From: an uncultured Arthrobacter sp.
GTDB taxonomy: Bacteria; Actinomycetota; Actinomycetes; Actinomycetales; Micrococcaceae
DNA length: 64,000 bases
Assembly (NCBI RefSeq): GCF_902805515.1
Contig: NZ_CADCTE010000101.1
Location: 1-64,000, forward strand
Direction of reading: 5' to 3'
How positions within the stretch are numbered: the stretch's first letter is position 1; each line of letters begins with the position of its first letter. Below the pieces are notes generated by a model, which was not told the DNA's origin, ran no database searches, and saw only the letters and a program-made list of their open reading frames with translations. Both the position numbers and the translations under genes were made by a program. Below, piece after piece: positions 1-10,058 of the stretch.

Positions 1-263
1 CGGCGGGGCTCCGCCGGTGCGGGCAGTCCATCGATGGGGTTTTCCGGGAAGTGGCTGTTCCCGGGAAACGGATTAAAAGCCATAAAAGCACGGGCTGCTG
101 TTCGGTGCCATGGACTTTGCTCCAGTCTTTAATGCCGGGAATGGAGGTTTGCCCATTCTTTCAGGAGCACCGAATTAACCCGCTACACTATGCGCCCGGC
201 CAAAGGCGAAATCCCCGCAAAGGCCGCAGGCAGGTTTCCCTAACCGGATTCCAGGCCGGCCGA
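1..263. repeat. Long direct repeat, left copy (truncated by window edge)
   Basis: Bases 1-263 match 4083-4345 (offset 4082) with two substitutions seen, at 69 and 70/4151-4152; identity ends at 264/4346. Confidence 0.95.
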
Positions 264-749
264 CCTTGGCGCAGGTGTCGGAGGGCAGGTTCGTCAGAAC
301 CCAGATCCCATCCGGGGAAGAGCGCCGCGCTCATCGATGCATCCACCACAGCCGGAGCTTGGAGATGAGGCCGGGCCGGCGCGGGCCGCACGAAACGGCG
401 AACCGTGTTCACACGGCCAGCGTGGATCCGGCCCGACGTCCGCCCGGGCCAGGCGTGCCATCGAAACGTCCCGTCGGCCACGGATGGCCGCCACGAACGG
501 GCACTATCTCACCGCCAGATCCCTGGGGTATGCGCGGCCTTCGTCCGCGCATACCAAAACATTGTGCGGCGGGTAGGCGAGGTAAACGGATCGGGTGCAG
601 ACCATCAGCCCGGAAGAAGAGGCCGAGCTCACGGCCAGCCCCGGAGTTGTGGAGGCAACGACCAATTTCGCTGTGGAGATGCATGGAGCCCTATTAATTT
701 GGTGGCCCGGGCAGGATCTAATTCGGCCTAATTGTGGTTGAGTTAAGCC

Positions 750-2582
750 ATGCATTCTCCCATTGAGGATTACGCGCTGGTTTCCGACCTCCATACCGGG
801 GCGCTGATTTCGCGCACGGGGAGTGTCGACTGGCTGTGCTTCCCCCGCTTTGATTCCCCCTCGGTCTTCGCCGCCCTGTTGGGCACCGAGGACCACGGGC
901 GCTGGCTGCTGGCACCGGAGGCCGAAGACGCCGAGGTGATTGAGCGCAGCTACATCGATTCGACCTTCGCCCTGCAGACGCTGTGGCGCACCTCCACCGG
1001 TGAGGCCCTGGTGACGGATTTCATGCCGGTGGAGGACCGGAGGGCCTCCCTGGTGCGGCGGGTCGAGGGAATCAGCGGGACCGTCGCGATGCGTGAGGAA
1101 ATCCAGATCCGGTTCGGGTACGGCGAAATCCTTCCATGGGTCAGCAAAGCCCGTGATAACGACGGCCTGATGCTGCTGGCCATGGCCGGTCCGGACGCGC
1201 TGATGCACCGTGGCAATATCCTCCACGCGAACGACCGCCAACACGAAGGCACGCTCACCGTCACCGCCGGGGTGGTGCGCGACATCGAGCTCGCCTGGTA
1301 TCCCTCGCATCGGAAGCCCCCGAAGCTAATTGAAGCCGGTCTCTGCCTCCAGAGCACCATCGCCTACTGGCAGGATTGGGCGTCAAACTACGAGCCGCAG
1401 GGTGAGTACGACGACATGGTCAAGCGGTCCCTGCTGGTGCTGCGGGCCCTGACGCATGAGGACACCGGCGGCATCGTCGCGGCGCCCACCACCTCGCTGC
1501 CCGAGCACTTCGGTGGAGAGCGTAACTGGGACTACCGCTTCTGCTGGCTGCGCGACGCGGTCCTGACCCTTGAGGCGATGATGACCCACGGCTACCAGGA
1601 TGAAGCCTTCGAATGGCGGAACTGGTTGCTCCGCGCGGTGGCCGGGGACGCTGAGGATTTCCAGATCATGTACGGCCTCGCCGGAGAGCGGTCCCTCCCC
1701 GAGACCATCCTTTCCCACCTGCCCGGTTACCGGGACTCGCTGCCGGTGCGCATCGGCAATGGCGCGGTGCGACAGTACCAGGCCGACGTCGTGGGCGAGG
1801 TCATGGTGGCCCTTGAGAAGCTGCGGTGCCTTGGCGTGACCGAGGACCACTTTTCGTGGCCGCTGCAGCGCGCGCTTCTCGGCGCCGCCGAGAACCACCT
1901 CCACGATAAGGACAACGGTATCTGGGAGATGCGCGGGGACCTCAAGCACTTCACACACTCAAGGGTGATGATGTGGGCGGCGTTTGACTGCGCAGTGCGT
2001 GCCATCGAAAACCACGGGCTCGATGGGCCCCTGGAGCGGTGGGTGGCGCTGCGGGACGAACTGCACGCCGAGGTGATGGAGCACGGCTACAACGAGGAGC
2101 TCAACTCCTTCACGCAGGCGTATGGCGAGACCCAGCTGGATGCTGCGCTGCTGCAGCTGCCCCAGGTCGGGTTCCTCAGTTACGACGATCCGCGGATACT
2201 GGGAACCGTGGCCGCACTCGAGGAGCAGTTACTGACCAAGCAGGGGCTGCTGCTGCGCTACCGCACCGACGAGTCCGACGACGGGCTTGAGCCGGGCGAG
2301 CATCCGTTCCTTGCCTGCTCCTTCTGGCTCGTAGGACAGTACGCCCGCAGCGGCAGGATCGACGATGCCCGGTCCCTCATGGATCAGCTGGTCGGCTACG
2401 CCAACGAGCTCGGCCTGCTCTCCGAGGAGTACGACGCGGAGGCCCGCACCATGGTCGGAAACTACCCGCAGGCGTTCTCGCACCTTGCGTTGGTGCGGGC
2501 TGCCGACGCAATTCACTACGCCGGCGGCATGCGATCCTCGTCGCTCGCGGCGGTCGGAATGACGGCTTTAGAACGACCTTGA
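750..2582 (+). CDS. Glycoside hydrolase family 15 protein (glucoamylase/trehalase-like)
   Basis: 610 aa; N-terminal DYALVSDLHTGALISRTGSVDWLCFPRFDSPSVFAALLG and NWDYRFCWLRDA typical of GH15. Confidence 0.93.
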   Translation: MHSPIEDYALVSDLHTGALISRTGSVDWLCFPRFDSPSVFAALLGTEDHGRWLLAPEAEDAEVIERSYIDSTFALQTLWRTSTGEALVTDFMPVEDRRASLVRRVEGISGTVAMREEIQIRFGYGEILPWVSKARDNDGLMLLAMAGPDALMHRGNILHANDRQHEGTLTVTAGVVRDIELAWYPSHRKPPKLIEAGLCLQSTIAYWQDWASNYEPQGEYDDMVKRSLLVLRALTHEDTGGIVAAPTTSLPEHFGGERNWDYRFCWLRDAVLTLEAMMTHGYQDEAFEWRNWLLRAVAGDAEDFQIMYGLAGERSLPETILSHLPGYRDSLPVRIGNGAVRQYQADVVGEVMVALEKLRCLGVTEDHFSWPLQRALLGAAENHLHDKDNGIWEMRGDLKHFTHSRVMMWAAFDCAVRAIENHGLDGPLERWVALRDELHAEVMEHGYNEELNSFTQAYGETQLDAALLQLPQVGFLSYDDPRILGTVAALEEQLLTKQGLLLRYRTDESDDGLEPGEHPFLACSFWLVGQYARSGRIDDARSLMDQLVGYANELGLLSEEYDAEARTMVGNYPQAFSHLALVRAADAIHYAGGMRSSSLAAVGMTALERP

Positions 2583-3048
2583 TACAGCTCTCCTGCTTCT
2601 CCTGAAAGTTCGAGCGGTCGGCCAGCGTCTCATCCATCGACCCCGCAAGGCTCATGAGGTCGGCGATGATGGGCCGCGGGTCCGACGTTTCCTTGCCCAA
2701 GTGCAGCAGCTCCGCGGCCCAGCGGCAGTTCCGCTGCTCGGCCCGCGAACTGTCCCGAACCAAACACGAAGATCCCTCGTCGGGCGCTACAAGGCATCAA
2801 CCAGATGCGCGATATACAGAACTCCAGGTTGTTCAATTGATCGGTGAGGGCGGCCAACTCTGCTGAATGACGCGCGGCCCCTCAGCCGCCACCCAATGGC
2901 TGGGGCTGAAGGGCCGAGCGTTACTGATCTGCCACCCGATGTCCGAGCGGGGTGGTAGCCGACCAGTTGAAGACATACCCCTCACTCACATTGTTCGTGA
3001 GGCTCGGGATGGGATACAGACCAGAGTTTCCTGCCGGACTGACGGGCC

Positions 3049-3453
3049 TTACGGTGCAGTGACGGTTTCGGGTGCGGGGGTGTTCTTCTTGCGGTCGGAT
3101 TGCTGGAGTCCGATGACGCCGCCGATGATGAGGATGAAGGCGGCGATTTTGGGCAGGGTGAGGGATTCGCTGAAGACGATGGCTCCGAGCAGGACGGTGC
3201 CGACGGAGCCGATGCCGGTCCAGATGGTGTAGCCGACGCCGACGTCCAGGGATTTCAGGGCCTGGGTGAGGAAGTAGATGCTGGCGGCGACCGCGACGAT
3301 GGCGATGATCGAGGGCCACAGGACGGTGAAGCCTTCGGTGGCTCCGGTGGCCAGGGCGAAGACGATCTCGAAGGCGGCCGCGAGCAGCAGCAGCACCCAG
3401 GCCTTGGCGCGGGACTGGGCCGGCGGGGCGGCCGGGGCGGGCAGGGCTGTCAT
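3049..3453 (-). CDS. Small multidrug resistance (SMR) family transporter subunit
   Basis: 134 aa, four hydrophobic segments, FEIVFALATGATEGF and GVGYTIWTGIGSVGT motif. Confidence 0.88.
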   Translation of the reverse strand: MTALPAPAAPPAQSRAKAWVLLLLAAAFEIVFALATGATEGFTVLWPSIIAIVAVAASIYFLTQALKSLDVGVGYTIWTGIGSVGTVLLGAIVFSESLTLPKIAAFILIIGGVIGLQQSDRKKNTPAPETVTAP

Positions 3454-3537
3454 GGGGGTGTCCTTTTGTTTCGGGGCGGAGCTGTTCGGCGGCGGAGCGG
3501 TTCGGCGGCGGAGCGGTTGCCGGTGCTGCTGGTTGGC

Positions 3538-3858
3538 TCAGTGGCCGGAGACCGCCTTGAGGCCGATGACTCCGACGATGACCGCCAGGATCGAGGCGAC
3601 CTTGCCGAGGTTGAGTTTTTCCTTGAAGAGGAACACTCCGAAGATCACGGTGCCCACGGCGCCGATCGCGGTCCAGATGGCGTAGCCGACTCCGACGTCA
3701 AGGACCTGCAGGGACAGGGAGAGGAAGTAGATGGCCACCGCGGCCGCGGCGAAGGTCAGCACCGAGAACCACCGGTGGGTGAAGCCCTTGGAGGCGTTGG
3801 CGGACAGGGCGAAGACGATTTCGAATACCGATGCGATGCCTAGGAATACCCAATGCAT
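3538..3858 (-). CDS. Small multidrug resistance (SMR) family transporter subunit
   Basis: 106 aa, FEIVFALSANASKGF and GVGYAIWTAIGAVGT; tandem with 3049-3453. Confidence 0.9.
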   Translation of the reverse strand: MHWVFLGIASVFEIVFALSANASKGFTHRWFSVLTFAAAAVAIYFLSLSLQVLDVGVGYAIWTAIGAVGTVIFGVFLFKEKLNLGKVASILAVIVGVIGLKAVSGH

Positions 3859-3870
3859 GGGAACCCTCTC

Positions 3871-3911
3871 TGGGATGCTGGGATGCTGGGATGCTGGGAT
3901 GCTGGGATGCT
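3871..3911. repeat. 8-bp tandem repeat, five perfect copies of TGGGATGC
   Basis: tgggatgc at 3871, 3879, 3887, 3895 and 3903, abutting the RBS of the SMR gene starting at 3858. Confidence 0.97.
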
Positions 3912-4082
3912 CGGGCCGGCCCGGCGGGGGGTGCCGGGTGTGAGGGTGGGGCCCCCGGAGGCGGGGCCGGGGATTCGGTGGCCGCCGTGCAGGGTGTCAG
4001 CAGGTGCGCGGCGGCGCAGGATGCGCCGGCGGTGAGCGGTCCTGCTCCCGGGGTGGGCCGGTGGTGTCCTGCCTGCCCGTAC

Positions 4083-4345
4083 CGGCGGGGCTCCGCCGGT
4101 GCGGGCAGTCCATCGATGGGGTTTTCCGGGAAGTGGCTGTTCCCGGGAAAGTGATTAAAAGCCATAAAAGCACGGGCTGCTGTTCGGTGCCATGGACTTT
4201 GCTCCAGTCTTTAATGCCGGGAATGGAGGTTTGCCCATTCTTTCAGGAGCACCGAATTAACCCGCTACACTATGCGCCCGGCCAAAGGCGAAATCCCCGC
4301 AAAGGCCGCAGGCAGGTTTCCCTAACCGGATTCCAGGCCGGCCGA
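4083..4345. repeat. Long direct repeat, right copy
   Basis: Same sequence as 1-263; lies upstream of the leftward SMR operon. Confidence 0.95.
4083..4345 (-). ncRNA. Candidate structured 5' leader RNA of the SMR operon (class unassigned)
   Basis: Stems TTCGGTGC/GCACCGAA (4183-4190/4249-4256), GAATGG/CCATTC (4221-4226/4235-4240), alternative TGCTCC/GGAGCA (4200-4205/4246-4251), CCGGGAA/TTCCCGG and a GC-rich hairpin at ~4078-4107. Confidence 0.4.
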
Positions 4346-4620
4346 ACCTGGTCATCGGGAAGGCCTCGTGGTCCGCTGGAGTTGCGGTGAAGCGCTTCGA
4401 AATGCGGCCTCTGTTTCGGGTTCCGGCGGGCGTTGAGGATCGTGCATGATTGTTCAGAATTCGATGGTCCGGCTGGACCTCGTCGGCAAAAGCGCTGCGG
4501 GATGACTGCCGGTCAGGTCCATGGCCGACCCCTGGCGGTCCTTCCGTATAGGTGTCCTTGCCCTTTCGTGGAGATATGAGCCGGTGCCCGCCGACCCGGT
4601 AGACTCCACGGCCGGCCTGT

Positions 4621-5001
4621 TCAGTCCTGATGTTCGAGGACGGCTTGTGCCTGGCCGATCAGTGAGCGGATGTTCTCTTCCGAGCGCTCCCGGAGGACGG
4701 GATTGGTGTCGGCAGCGACGAACCAACCGACCTTGTCGTAGGCATGCACCTCGACAATGGAAGCGGCGCCTGCCGCGTAGGCGCGGAGGGTCATGCCCGC
4801 TGGAACGCTCCTCCGGCTGATCCAGAGCATCGTCCCAAACATCCGTAGGAGCGCATTGGATCCGGTCTCCACAACGATGGTGGTTTTTCTGCGGCGCGGC
4901 CTGTATCCCGACGCCCTGAGTTGGCCCGCCAGTCGTGTGAGTACTTCCTCCACCGAATAACCCACGACGAATATTTCGCGTTTTTCGTAGATGGGATTCA
5001 T
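4621..5001 (-). CDS. Hypothetical protein
   Basis: ORF with start at 4999-5001 preceded by GGGAGGTG RBS; MNPIYEKREIFVVGYSVEEVLTRLAGQLRASGYRP. Confidence 0.6.
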   Translation of the reverse strand: MNPIYEKREIFVVGYSVEEVLTRLAGQLRASGYRPRRRKTTIVVETGSNALLRMFGTMLWISRRSVPAGMTLRAYAAGAASIVEVHAYDKVGWFVAADTNPVLRERSEENIRSLIGQAQAVLEHQD

Positions 5002-5644
5002 TTTCACCTCCCTTCCAGCCACAGACCATTGCATTCCTGGCACGCGACGGGGTGCGCACAAAACTGTGCGCGGTGCGCCCAGTAATTGTGGCGTGGCCGG
5101 TCTGCATTGTCTTCTTAATCGTGGCGTTCAGCGTCATCCGGTCGTAATACTGCGGAGCCCCCGGGTGTTGGCTCGATGCATGAGCGGGAGTCGATTCCCG
5201 CTCCGGCGGGACCGGGAAGCAGGGAGAGCTGGAGGCGCTAGGAGGTCAGTTCAACAGGCGTGGACCGGGTCTTCGATACCTCGGCTGTCACCTGCCCGCG
5301 GGGGTTCATTGCCATAACAATCACCGGCGTCCCTTCGTGGAGAGAAACGTCCGCGCGCACTCTGTGGGTCCCAAGGCCGGCGTGGCTGGGCTGGAACCGG
5401 AGCTCCCGGCGGCGGTACCTCGTTTCTTTCCGCTGAGCCCCTCGGCTCCAAGCCGATGGCGGGGCACTCCTCAAGCTTGTTGTAAGACAGTAGGTTTGGG
5501 CCATGTCCACATTTCCGTCCGCTTTTCGCACAGCCACCGGGCACTCCGGCTGTTCCCGCCATCCTTCCGGGCCGCTGGCGGCAGAGGCGCAACACGGTGT
5601 CGCGGCCTCCTGCAATCCCCTGCCGTGATACCGCCGCCGGGCTG

Positions 5645-6292
5645 ATGAGCGAACCGTTCCCTGCTGTGTCCGGCGCAGTTCAAGGTACCGAAGCCGCGCG
5701 GGCCGGTGCCTCCGCGCGCGGGTTCGTAGTCTACGTCGCCCTCGACGAAGCGGCGGCCGCAGCGGCCGGAATGACACTGTCCGAACTGGCACATCGTGTC
5801 CGCGCCCATCTGAAGGGTCTTTCCCCCACGGCGCAGACCCACGTGACTATCGCCGTTGCACCGCCCGACGCGCCGGGTTCCGATATCGGTGTTTTACGGG
5901 CTGCCCCCGGTAATCCCGGAGCCGCGCGGCAGCCCCGGTCTGTGCCGGCACCGGCCCAGCCGTTAGGGCCTGCCGGCGTGCTCATCGACCTGCCGCGCCG
6001 GGAGGTGCGTCTCGACGGCGAGACCCTGGATCTGACCTTCAAGGAGTTCGAGATCCTGAAGTACCTCATCGACAATCGATCCCGGACCGTCGCCCGCGAG
6101 GAACTGCTCCGGGTTCTCTGGCGCGATGACGGCGGATGTCCGCACGAGCGCACCATCGACAGCCACATCACGCGACTGCGTGCGAAGCTTGAGCGCTATG
6201 CGGACAGCGTCCGGACCGTGCACGGTCACGGCTACCGGTTTCATCACCATCTGGAAGCGGTTGTCTGGACCGCGCCGGAGTATGACATTTGA
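5645..6292 (+). CDS. Winged-helix (OmpR/PhoB C-terminal type) DNA-binding protein, no receiver domain seen
   Basis: C-terminal DLTFKEFEILKYLIDNRSRTVAREELLRVLWR...RTIDSHITRLRAKL...VRTVHGHGYRF. Confidence 0.85.
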   Translation: MSEPFPAVSGAVQGTEAARAGASARGFVVYVALDEAAAAAAGMTLSELAHRVRAHLKGLSPTAQTHVTIAVAPPDAPGSDIGVLRAAPGNPGAARQPRSVPAPAQPLGPAGVLIDLPRREVRLDGETLDLTFKEFEILKYLIDNRSRTVAREELLRVLWRDDGGCPHERTIDSHITRLRAKLERYADSVRTVHGHGYRFHHHLEAVVWTAPEYDI

Positions 6293-6402
6293 ATTCCGGC
6301 TGATCCGTTGTGTTTTTTCATCTCCCGGATTCCGGCGCAGGACCCGCGGTGGCGGCTGGCTGCAGCCCCCTGCCGCCGTGGAGGAAAGCTCTCGGCAAAG
6401 GG

Positions 6403-6436
6403 AAAGGCCGGCCGCCCCGGAGGGCGGCCGGCCTTG
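6403..6436 (-). terminator. GC-rich hairpin downstream of trxA
   Basis: AAGGCCGGCCGCC-CCGGA-GGGCGGCCGGCCTT, long perfect stem just past the 6461 stop. Confidence 0.75.
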
Positions 6437-6460
6437 TGCGCCGCGTGGGGCTGCCGGGCC

Positions 6461-6787
6461 TTAGTTGATGAAGGCTGAGAATTCCTGCTCGAGAACCTGC
6501 TTGGGCTTGGCGCCGATGGACTTGGCTGCCACCTCGCCGTCCTTGAAGACGTATACGGCCGGGATCGAGGTGATTCCGTACTTCGCGGCGATGGCGGGGT
6601 TGTCGTCGACGTTCACCTTGACGACGTCGATCTTCTCGGAGTGCTCTCCGGCGATCGCATCGAGGATGGGCGAAAGCATGCGACAGGGGCCACACCACTC
6701 AGCCCAGAAATCAACGATTACCGGTTTCTGCGCCTGGAGGACGTCGGCCTCGAAGGTCGCTTCGCTTACATCTTTGGTAGTGCTCAT
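6461..6787 (-). CDS. trxA: Thioredoxin
   Basis: 108 aa with VIVDFWAEWCGPCRML active site. Confidence 0.97.
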   Translation of the reverse strand: MSTTKDVSEATFEADVLQAQKPVIVDFWAEWCGPCRMLSPILDAIAGEHSEKIDVVKVNVDDNPAIAAKYGITSIPAVYVFKDGEVAAKSIGAKPKQVLEQEFSAFIN

Positions 6788-6806
6788 TGGTATCTCCCTT
6801 GGTGGA

Positions 6807-7853
6807 TTAGACGAAAGCCTGCTCGGACACGGCTTCGGCCGGGGGCGTGGGAACCGCCGCCGCGGTCTTCACGGCATCGCCCAGGTCGGCCAGGTAGTGC
6901 TCGACGTCAATGGCGGCTGCGGCTCCGGAGCCGGCTGCCGTGATCGCCTGACGGTAGGTGGGGTCAATGACATCACCGGCGGCGAAAACGCCGGGCAGGG
7001 AGGTCTTCGAGGTCCTGCCGACCACGGCGATGGTCCCCTCCGGCGTCAGGGTCAGCTGGTCCTTGACCAGCTCGATGCGCGGGTCGTTGCCGATGGCCAC
7101 GAACACCCCGGTGACGTCCAGATCGCTGGTCGAGCCGTCGACGGTGCTCCTGAGCTGGATCCCGCTCACCTTGCTCTCGCCGCGGATGCCGGTGACTTCC
7201 GAGTTCCAGATAAACCGGATCTTCTCGTTGGACAGCGCGCGGTCCTGCATGATCTTCGAGGCCCGCAGGGTGTCCCGGCGGTGCACGACGGTCACGGAGC
7301 GGGCGAACTTGGTCAGGAAGAGTGCTTCCTCGAGGGCGGAGTCACCGCCGCCGATGACCGCGATGTCCTGGTTGCCGAAGAAGAAACCATCACACGTGGC
7401 ACACCAGCTCACGCCGTGGCCGGAAAGACGCTTCTCATCCTCAAGGCCCAGCTCACGGTACGCCGAGCCGGTGGAGATGATCACAGCACGGGCCAGGAAG
7501 GTCTCTCCGGTGCCGATGGTCACCTTCTTGACCTCACCGGTCAGCCCGACGGAGACAACATCCTCAAAGAGGATGTCGGTGCCGAACCGCGCCGCCTGCT
7601 TCTCGAAGTTCTCCATCAGCTCGGGGCCGAGGATTCCCTCGGGAAACCCCGGGTAGTTCTCGACATCGGTGGTGTTCATCAGTTCACCACCGGCCTTGAC
7701 GGAACTCGCGATCAGGAGCGGCTTCAGGTTCGCCCTTGCCGCGTACACGGCGGCGGTGTATCCCGACGGTCCGGATCCCACAATGATGACATCGTGGATT
7801 TTCTGCTCGCCTTCGGGGGTGCCGCCTGCTGCGGTCTGGGTTTCAGTTGTCAC
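6807..7853 (-). CDS. trxB: Thioredoxin-disulfide reductase
   Basis: [33 protein letters not shown] redox motif, C-terminal [15 protein letters not shown]; start codon uncertain (ORF extends to 7913). Confidence 0.95.
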   Translation of the reverse strand: MTTETQTAAGGTPEGEQKIHDVIIVGSGPSGYTAAVYAARANLKPLLIASSVKAGGELMNTTDVENYPGFPEGILGPELMENFEKQAARFGTDILFEDVVSVGLTGEVKKVTIGTGETFLARAVIISTGSAYRELGLEDEKRLSGHGVSWCATCDGFFFGNQDIAVIGGGDSALEEALFLTKFARSVTVVHRRDTLRASKIMQDRALSNEKIRFIWNSEVTGIRGESKVSGIQLRSTVDGSTSDLDVTGVFVAIGNDPRIELVKDQLTLTPEGTIAVVGRTSKTSLPGVFAAGDVIDPTYRQAITAAGSGAAAAIDVEHYLADLGDAVKTAAAVPTPPAEAVSEQAFV

Positions 7854-8271
7854 GTTTACGGTGAACCTTCCTGGATGCGCGGCGCGAAACTGCGCATGGA
7901 TCTCCACGCACACCTAGCACAACCTCCCCTCGCCCGCCGCTTATTCCGGGGCGCAGCAAGAGTGGACCGGGTGCCCCTGCCGGAGTTCGTGGCCGATCCG
8001 CGGGCAAACGCCGGTCTCGGGCATACACAGCCCCTGGGGAACTGCCCCTGGACGGTCGGGCGCATGCGGATTGTTGCCGGGTTTCGGGCAGGGCCCTCGA
8101 TGGTTCAGAACGGCGATCGGCAGGTGATGCTCGCCCTTATTGTGGGTGGCCTGGTTCGTTCGGCTGGGACCTTGGCGGGCCTGGTCACCCTGGAACGCTG
8201 CATCGTTCATGCTGCATCATCGACATGAGCCACGGGCGCCCCGCAGCCGTACCGTGCCGGGGCCTCCGACG

Positions 8272-9861
8272 TCAGGGGGCTCCCGTATTGCCGGCTGCCG
8301 ATGCGTCGTGCCGCGGTCCCTGCGCCGCGGCACACACGCACGTCGGCGGGCCGTCCAGGGCGCAGTAGTGCAGGGCCGGCGTCTGAGTGGTCGACCCAGG
8401 CCGACCGGCCTGGGTCGGAGACGATGCAGCGGCCGGAGCGGCCGAGGTCGAGGGGGCGCGTGCCGGCTGGGGGCGGGGGTTGCGGATCGTTACCGCGGCG
8501 AGGACAGCGGCGGCGATGAGCGCGCCTGCCGAGATCATTGCCGCCATGCGGAATCCCTCGAGGAAGACCTGGGGGTCGGTGTAGGCGTTGCCCGTGAGCC
8601 CGCCGAGGACGGGCAGCACCGCGACGGCGAGCAGGCCTGCCGCCCGGGCCACGGTGTTGTTGATACCGGAGGCGAGTCCCGCCTGGGCATCGGGCACTGA
8701 GGACATTGCCGTGGAGGTCAGGGGCGCAACGAGCAGCGAAAGTCCGAGTCCGAGGACGATGATCGGGGGAAGGACGTTGATCCAGTAGGAGGCGCTCTCG
8801 TCGATCCCGAGCATCATCAGCACTGACACGGCACAGACTGCGGACCCTCCCGCCATCGGCAGGCGGGGTCCGATGCGGGTACTGAGCGCACCGGCCTGGG
8901 CCGACAGTAGAAGCACCACGACCGTGATGGGCAGCAGGGCAACCCCTGCGGCCAGCGGTGAGAATCCGGCGACGACCTGCAGGTGCACCACGAGGAGGAA
9001 GAAGATTCCTCCGAAGGCGCCATAGGCGAGGAGGGTGACGGCATTGGTGGCACTGAACTGGCGCCGTCGGAAGATTCCCAAGGGCAGCATGGGCTGGGCC
9101 ATCCTGCTCTCCATGATAAAGAACGCCACAGCGCAGACGGTGCCCAATGCCGCGGCGATGAGGACGCGGGGGGCCAGGGGTCCCGCCGTGGGAATGTCGA
9201 TCAATGCATAGGTCCAGCCGCCCAGCGCCCCGGCGCCCAGGAATCCGCCCAGAAAGTCGGGGGCGCCGCTGGCGGACGGGTCGCGGGTTTCCGGCAGGTG
9301 GCGCTGGGATATCAGCACGACGGCGGCGGCGATGGGCACGTTGATGAGGAAGATCCACCGCCAGGACACGCTTTCCACGAGCCAGCCGCCTAGGAAGGGA
9401 CCGATTGCGGTTGCGACGCCGCCCATTCCGGACCACGCCCCGATGGCTCTGGCCCTGTCTTCTGCCGTGAAGGAGGCCTGGATCATTGCCAGGCTGCCCG
9501 GGGTCAGCAGTGCGCCGCCGATGCCTTGGAGCGCCCGCGCGGCAATCAGTGTTCCGGCGTTGGGTGCCAGCCCGCACAGCAGCGATGCCAGGGCGAACCA
9601 AACAACACCGATGACGAAGACGCGGCGGCGGCCGAACCGGTCGCCGAGCGATCCGCCCAGCATGATGAAGGCCGCGAGTGTGAGCGTGTAGGCGGTCACG
9701 GTCCACTGGAGCAGATCAAAGCCCGCGTTGAACTCCCCTCCGATGGCCGGCAGGGCGACGTTGACCACGGTCGCATCGATTCCTGCGAGGGCGGAGCCGA
9801 GGATGGCGGCCAGCAGGAGCCAACGCCCTGATGCCGACGCGTATCGGATGCCCTCGCTCAT
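8272..9861 (-). CDS. MFS transporter, DHA2 (EmrB/QacA-like) drug exporter
   Basis: IDATVVNVALPAIGGEF, LGDRFGRRRVFVIGVVWF, ARALQGIGGALLTPGSLAMI; many TM segments. Confidence 0.9.
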   Translation of the reverse strand: MSEGIRYASASGRWLLLAAILGSALAGIDATVVNVALPAIGGEFNAGFDLLQWTVTAYTLTLAAFIMLGGSLGDRFGRRRVFVIGVVWFALASLLCGLAPNAGTLIAARALQGIGGALLTPGSLAMIQASFTAEDRARAIGAWSGMGGVATAIGPFLGGWLVESVSWRWIFLINVPIAAAVVLISQRHLPETRDPSASGAPDFLGGFLGAGALGGWTYALIDIPTAGPLAPRVLIAAALGTVCAVAFFIMESRMAQPMLPLGIFRRRQFSATNAVTLLAYGAFGGIFFLLVVHLQVVAGFSPLAAGVALLPITVVVLLLSAQAGALSTRIGPRLPMAGGSAVCAVSVLMMLGIDESASYWINVLPPIIVLGLGLSLLVAPLTSTAMSSVPDAQAGLASGINNTVARAAGLLAVAVLPVLGGLTGNAYTDPQVFLEGFRMAAMISAGALIAAAVLAAVTIRNPRPQPARAPSTSAAPAAASSPTQAGRPGSTTQTPALHYCALDGPPTCVCAAAQGPRHDASAAGNTGAP

Positions 9862-10058
9862 GATTCGTCTGCTTCCCGGCCGACCGATCCGGCCGCCAGG
9901 AGTCAGTGTTTCATCCGCCCGGTGAGCAGACAAGAAGGGTGACCGGGAACCGGTGAGCGTGACGCGCCGCCGGTGAGCGGATCGAGCCGGCTGCCGGGCC
10001 GGGGCGCTGCGGTCCGGGTTTCAGGGCGGGCTGGCGGCCGGCGTCCGCCGAATGGAGG

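Noticed and set aside
3838-3911. CRISPR or minisatellite
   Set aside because: Units are contiguous 8-mers without spacers; simple tandem repeat
4083-4345. tRNA gene on the minus strand (GGGCGCATAGTGTAGCGGGTTAA...)
   Set aside because: Only a 5'-half-like A-box resemblance; no matching D-stem, T-arm or acceptor 3' strand could be folded
6461-7853. trxB/trxA next to partition genes as evidence for the chromosomal origin region
   Set aside because: The ParA/rep genes lie more than 50 kb away and the initiator is not DnaA; no DnaA boxes or origin genes were seen
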